Shown: piece after piece, positions 5,324-5,995 of the stretch
Layout: each line of letters opens with the position of its first letter
How positions within the stretch are numbered: the stretch's first letter is position 1
NCBI GenBank assembly: GCA_009787035.1
Contig: WRGV01000117.1
Span: 1 to 5,995, forward strand
Direction of reading: 5' to 3'
Length of the DNA stretch: 5,995 nt
From: Propionibacteriaceae bacterium
GTDB lineage: Bacteria > Actinomycetota > Actinomycetes > Propionibacteriales > Propionibacteriaceae
Notes under the pieces: model-generated
Told to the model about the DNA's origin: nothing
Seen by the model: only the letters and a program-made list of their open reading frames with translations
Databases searched by the model: none
Translations under genes and position numbers: made by a program

Positions 5324-5602
5324 TCAGGCGTCGATCAGCTCGTGGACGGTGTCGCCGCCGACTTCAAGCTCGTCGATGCCCGCGGCCACGTGGGCCTGGT
5401 TGGCCGGGGCGTGGAACAGATCGGCCGCGATCTGGAAGGGCAGGCGCTGCTCACGCACGGTCGTGGCCGCAAAACACGAGATCAGCGCCGACACCGGGAT
5501 GTGCACCCGGTCGGAGAATTCGCAGAGCTGCCGGCACAGGTCTTCATCGCCGCAGTGGCGGAGGCCGAGCGCGGCTACGACCTCGACGTCCGCAAGGCTC
5601 AC
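5324..5602 (-). pseudogene. DinJ/RelB-family antitoxin with altered N-terminus
   Basis: From about 5551 down to the stop at 5324 this reads as a DinJ/RelB-type antitoxin: EDLCRQLCEFSDRVHIPVSA, then LISCFAATTVREQRLPFQIA, then a tail ending DTVHELIDA. The order helix, 'VREQRLPF' block, Asn-Gln-containing linker and 'HELI' end is characteristic of the family (known from actinobacterial and E. coli DinJ). The expected N-terminal strand (of the 'VTLRVDEDL' form) is not present; only LRHCGDEDL remains. The nearest start is GTG 5602, without a ribosome site, and codons between it and 5551 are antisense to another antitoxin. A YafQ/RelE toxin should follow at lower coordinates but the darT stub is there instead. 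Most likely a 5'-truncated orphan, though a 92-residue product from GTG 5602 cannot be excluded. Confidence 0.6.
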
Positions 5603-5766
5603 GAGCGCAAGCTTGGACGACCGCTGAGCGTCGGTCCGCACGCGGCGATCAGCATCACGACGCGGCTGGCTCCAGGACGCATCTCGGCGCTGGACGCCTT
5701 CGTCGCGAAGCACGGCACGACGCGCAGCCAGTGAGGGACGCCATCGATCCGGCTCTGGCAGCCTGA
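5501..5766 (+). pseudogene. Ribbon-helix-helix (CopG/RHH-type) antitoxin, frameshifted
   Basis: Two frames together make one antitoxin. The first reads AAVAEAERGYDLDVRKAHER, a KLGRPL stretch, then AISITTRLAPGRISALDAFV and AKHGTTRSQ before a stop at 5732-5734. The other frame continues VRDAIDPALAA to TGA 5766. Joined, this matches a common actinobacterial antitoxin layout: acidic 'AEAE.GYD' helix, 'GRP' turn, ribbon strand, and two helices ending '(T)TRSEAVRDAI..AL'. The break is at 5729-5733, where CAGTG stands in place of an expected CAGGCAGTG, i.e. a four-base loss between CAG repeats. The 5' end is unclear: GTG 5501 and GTG 5555 are in frame but neither has a good ribosome site, and recognisable homology begins near 5546. 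No toxin gene follows on this strand. Confidence 0.6.
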
Positions 5767-5901
5767 CGCCGGACGTACGCCTGCGGCGGTTGCCGGGTCG
5801 ATGAGGTGACTGGTGATCTGATCGGCGCAGGTGGCGTAGTAGAGGGACTCGGCGTCCACCATGCCCATGGTGGAAGGCAGGATGACCAGCTCGTAGGTCA
5901 C
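5599..5901 (-). CDS. Unrecognised ORF, coding in its first ~43 codons only
   Basis: Starts at GTG 5901, overlapping the stop of the preceding gene as GTGA, so translation is probably coupled. The first codons (VTYELVILPSTMGMVDAESL, then YYATCADQITSHLIDPATA) have almost all G/C in the third position and look like real protein. The opening VTYELVILPS would suit the first strand of a RelE/ParE-type toxin, and its place after an antitoxin-like tail agrees, but what follows does not fit that family as I know it. After about 5775 the codon bias disappears and the frame runs antisense to the frameshifted antitoxin. I read it as a gene cut off by a recombination junction near 5766-5780. No function is assigned. 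Confidence 0.4.
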   Translation of the reverse strand: MTYELVILPSTMGMVDAESLYYATCADQITSHLIDPATAAGVRPASGCQSRIDGVPHWLRVVPCFATKASSAEMRPGASRVVMLIAACGPTLSGRPSLRS

Positions 5902-5995
5902 AGCGCGGCGAGTTTCGAGCGCAGCTGATGTTCGAACTGGTCCATGGGGACCAGTCGCTCTGGGTGTTCAGCGGCCTCGCGACGCGATTGATCCA
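5898..5995 (-). CDS. C-terminal tail of an antitoxin-like protein (partial)
   Basis: Only the last 31 codons are inside the window (SRREAAEHPERLVPMDQFEH, then QLRSKLAAL and the stop). The pattern of charged helix, His-Pro turn, 'VPMDQ' and a final 'LRSKL' helix resembles the C-terminal end of RelB/Phd-like addiction-module antitoxins ('..aiPweqv.arLrakL'). The four-base overlap with the next ORF is the usual coupling between antitoxin and toxin. The N-terminal domain needed for a firm family call lies outside the window. Confidence 0.4.
   Translation of the reverse strand, partial: DQSRREAAEHPERLVPMDQFEHQLRSKLAAL

Overview
High-GC DNA with strongly G/C-biased third codon positions, actinobacterial-type variant leucine-rich-repeat (LRV) protein and actinobacterial-type toxin-antitoxin (TA) families. 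The source is most likely an actinomycete (Actinomycetota); genus cannot be read from the window. Most genes lie on the minus strand; the RhuM gene is the main plus-strand gene. No rRNA, tRNA, CRISPR array or transposase was seen.

Layout. (1) Bases 1-452, minus: 5' part of an LRV-domain protein with an acidic, Pro/Glu-rich repeat linker running off the window, served by a good sigma70-type promoter at 527-555. (2) Bases 693-2337, minus: a tightly overlapped operon vapB-vapC-EamA transporter, joined by an ATGA and a GTGA overlap. A divergent control region (2338-2474) carries two related palindromes, two helical turns apart, next to the vapB start. (3) Bases 2475-3509, plus: complete RhuM-family protein with no restriction-modification genes beside it. 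(4) Bases 3510-4081: a small acidic protein on the minus strand that looks like a truncated or recombined antitoxin, and possible plus-strand scraps. (5) Bases 4082-5241, minus: an intact DarG antitoxin (macro domain plus DarT-binding-type C-terminal domain) preceded by a 38-codon remnant of its toxin gene darT that keeps a strong ribosome binding site and the ATGA overlap with darG. (6) Bases 5324-5995: an antitoxin scrap-yard. It holds a DinJ/RelB-like antitoxin (minus) whose N-terminus is replaced, a frameshifted ribbon-helix-helix antitoxin (plus) meeting it head to head, and a minus-strand pair consisting of an antitoxin-like tail and a partly coding ORF joined by a GTGA overlap.

How it fits together. 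This is a defence/addiction island in decay. Only vapBC still looks like a complete toxin-antitoxin pair; elsewhere the toxin is absent or gutted while antitoxin sequence remains. The most striking case is darTG, where nearly all of the DNA ADP-ribosyltransferase is gone but the start, ribosome binding site and coupling junction are kept, so that darG could still be translated. An orphan DarG could act as a repair enzyme or as an anti-addiction factor against incoming darTG; this role is inference.
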